Shown: positions 6,742 through 7,792 of the stretch, one piece after another
Layout: each line of letters begins with the position of its first letter
Numbering within the stretch: the stretch's first letter is position 1
Assembly: GCA_946477505.1 (NCBI GenBank)
Contig: CAMKYP010000177.1
Span: 1 to 7,792 of the forward strand
DNA: 7,792 bases
Reading direction: 5' to 3'
Origin: an uncultured Dechloromonas sp.
GTDB taxonomy: Bacteria > Pseudomonadota > Gammaproteobacteria > Burkholderiales > Rhodocyclaceae
Position numbers and translations under genes: made by a program
Notes under the pieces: model-generated
What the model was told of the DNA's origin: nothing
The model's input: only the letters and a program-made list of their open reading frames with translations
Databases searched by the model: none

Positions 6742-7792
6742 GATGGATCGAACCTCCGCAGCGCCAGGCCGCAAGCCACCATCAAGGACGAAGCATCCGC
6801 CAGGAGGCTTTTCGCCCGCACCCGATCAGACAGCACCATATTGGCGAAGGGATTGGCAATCAAGGTATTGACCTGGGTGCGCGTGGCTACAACCTCATCA
6901 ATGCCGGGTATGACAGCACAACCGCCGGCAAGCACTATATGGTCGACCTGGTTGTACTGGGTCGATGTGAAGAAAAACTGAAGCGCCCGGGAAACTTCGA
7001 GCGCCAGGTTTTCCATGAACGGGTTCAGCAACTCGACCTCGTATCCTTCGGGCAGATTACCTGCACGCTTTGCAGATTCGGCATCTTCGATACTCATCCC
7101 GTAGTGACGGGCGATATCCTGGGTCAGTTGCCCGCCCCCGAATGCCTGCTCGCGTGCGTAGACCTGCTGTCCGTTGCGCAAGACCGTCAGATTCATGACG
7201 TTTGCCCCAGCATCGATCAAGGCGACAACTTGATTCTTGCCTGACTCCGGCAACTGGCGCTCAATCAGTTCGAAGGCCGCCAGCGCTGCAAAGGATTCGA
7301 CATCGACGACCGTTGCCTTCAGCCCAGCCGCATCGGCGACCGCGACACGGTCCTCGACACGCTCCTTTTTGGAGGCCGCGATCAGGACCTCCAACTCATC
7401 GGGTACGGCAGGAGCTGGACCGAGCACCTGATAATCGAGGTTAACCTCATCGATCGCAAACGGAATGTACTGATTCGCCTCCGTTTCGACCTGGACCTCC
7501 AGTTCATCGTCACGCAGCCCGGCCGGCACGATGATCTTTTTCGTAATGACCGCAGATCCCGGCAAAGCCATGGCGACATTGCGCGTCGACGTTCCCATGC
7601 GTTTCCAGGCACGCTTGACGCAATCGACCACACCATCCAGGTTGGCGATATTGCCATCGGAGACCGCGTCCTTGGGCAACACCTCGATGGTGTAGCGCTC
7701 AACGCGATAGCCGTCTTTCCCATTGGCGGTCAGCTCGACCATCTTGACAGCCGAGGAACTGATGTCCAGGCCGAAAAGGGAGCGCGCCTTAG
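6738..7792 (-). CDS. pilM: Type IV pilus actin-like ATPase PilM (5' end beyond window)
   Basis: PilM is a cytoplasmic, actin-fold ATP-binding protein that binds the N-terminal peptide of PilN and connects the pilus machine to the cytoplasm. The window holds 350 codons, nearly the whole gene. The frame is open to the right edge and begins KARSLFGLDISSSAVK, the FtsA/PilM first phosphate loop, so only about ten N-terminal residues are missing. Second phosphate loop ALIDAGANVMNL is at about 190-201 of the visible part and the adenosine-site run LAGGCAVIPG at about 287-296. The SHS2-like insert should lie between these loops. The Met at 7742 is internal and not the start, because the conserved GLDISSS lies upstream of it. 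The stop overlaps pilN by four bases. The operon promoter must lie outside the window. Confidence 0.97.
   Translation of the reverse strand, partial: KARSLFGLDISSSAVKMVELTANGKDGYRVERYTIEVLPKDAVSDGNIANLDGVVDCVKRAWKRMGTSTRNVAMALPGSAVITKKIIVPAGLRDDELEVQVETEANQYIPFAIDEVNLDYQVLGPAPAVPDELEVLIAASKKERVEDRVAVADAAGLKATVVDVESFAALAAFELIERQLPESGKNQVVALIDAGANVMNLTVLRNGQQVYAREQAFGGGQLTQDIARHYGMSIEDAESAKRAGNLPEGYEVELLNPFMENLALEVSRALQFFFTSTQYNQVDHIVLAGGCAVIPGIDEVVATRTQVNTLIANPFANMVLSDRVRAKSLLADASSLMVACGLALRRFDPS

Noticed and set aside
6742..6774. Longer pilN start adding 11 residues
   Set aside because: It would overlap pilM by 37 bases and bury the INLLP motif that sits at the N-terminus in PilN proteins; ATG 6741 gives the ATGA overlap used throughout the operon.
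7740..7742. Apparent pilM start at the Met of MVELTANG
   Set aside because: The frame continues to the window edge through the conserved phosphate loop GLDISSSAVK, so this Met is internal and the gene is cut by the window.

Overview
The window carries eight genes, all on the minus strand, and looks like core chromosome from a betaproteobacterium. Rhodocyclales-type (Dechloromonas/Azoarcus-like) is my best guess, from the protein sequences and from the order pilMNOPQ-aroK-aroB-gltB; that taxonomic call is inference. I found no insertion sequence, prophage, tRNA, rRNA or CRISPR array, and no hidden new system. The most unusual material is regulatory or local: the gltB leader, the junction between the pil genes and aroK, and two slippage-prone tracts.

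Read in the direction of transcription (right to left), the window opens inside pilM (7792-6738; its first codons lie beyond the edge). Then come pilN, pilO, pilP and pilQ (to 2782). These five encode the type IV pilus alignment subcomplex and its outer-membrane secretin: PilM is a cytoplasmic actin-like protein that binds the PilN N-terminus, PilN and PilO are bitopic inner-membrane proteins, PilP is a periplasm-facing lipoprotein, and PilQ is the secretin pore. All four junctions are 4-base stop/start overlaps, so the block looks like one translationally coupled operon whose promoter lies upstream of pilM, outside the window. A strong intrinsic terminator follows pilQ (2762-2738).

Next are two shikimate-pathway genes, aroK (GTG start, shikimate kinase) and aroB (3-dehydroquinate synthase), again overlapping by 4 bases. 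Beyond aroB is a 174-base gap. It holds a good sigma70-type promoter (1046-1018), an intrinsic terminator hairpin with a T6 tail (990-958), and two tiny overlapping reading frames that run into the gltB start. The last gene, gltB (906 to the left edge), is the first 302 codons of the large subunit of glutamate synthase, with its N-terminal glutamine amidotransferase domain.

No gene-free stretch exceeds 300 bases. All the long plus-strand reading frames are shadows of these minus-strand genes.
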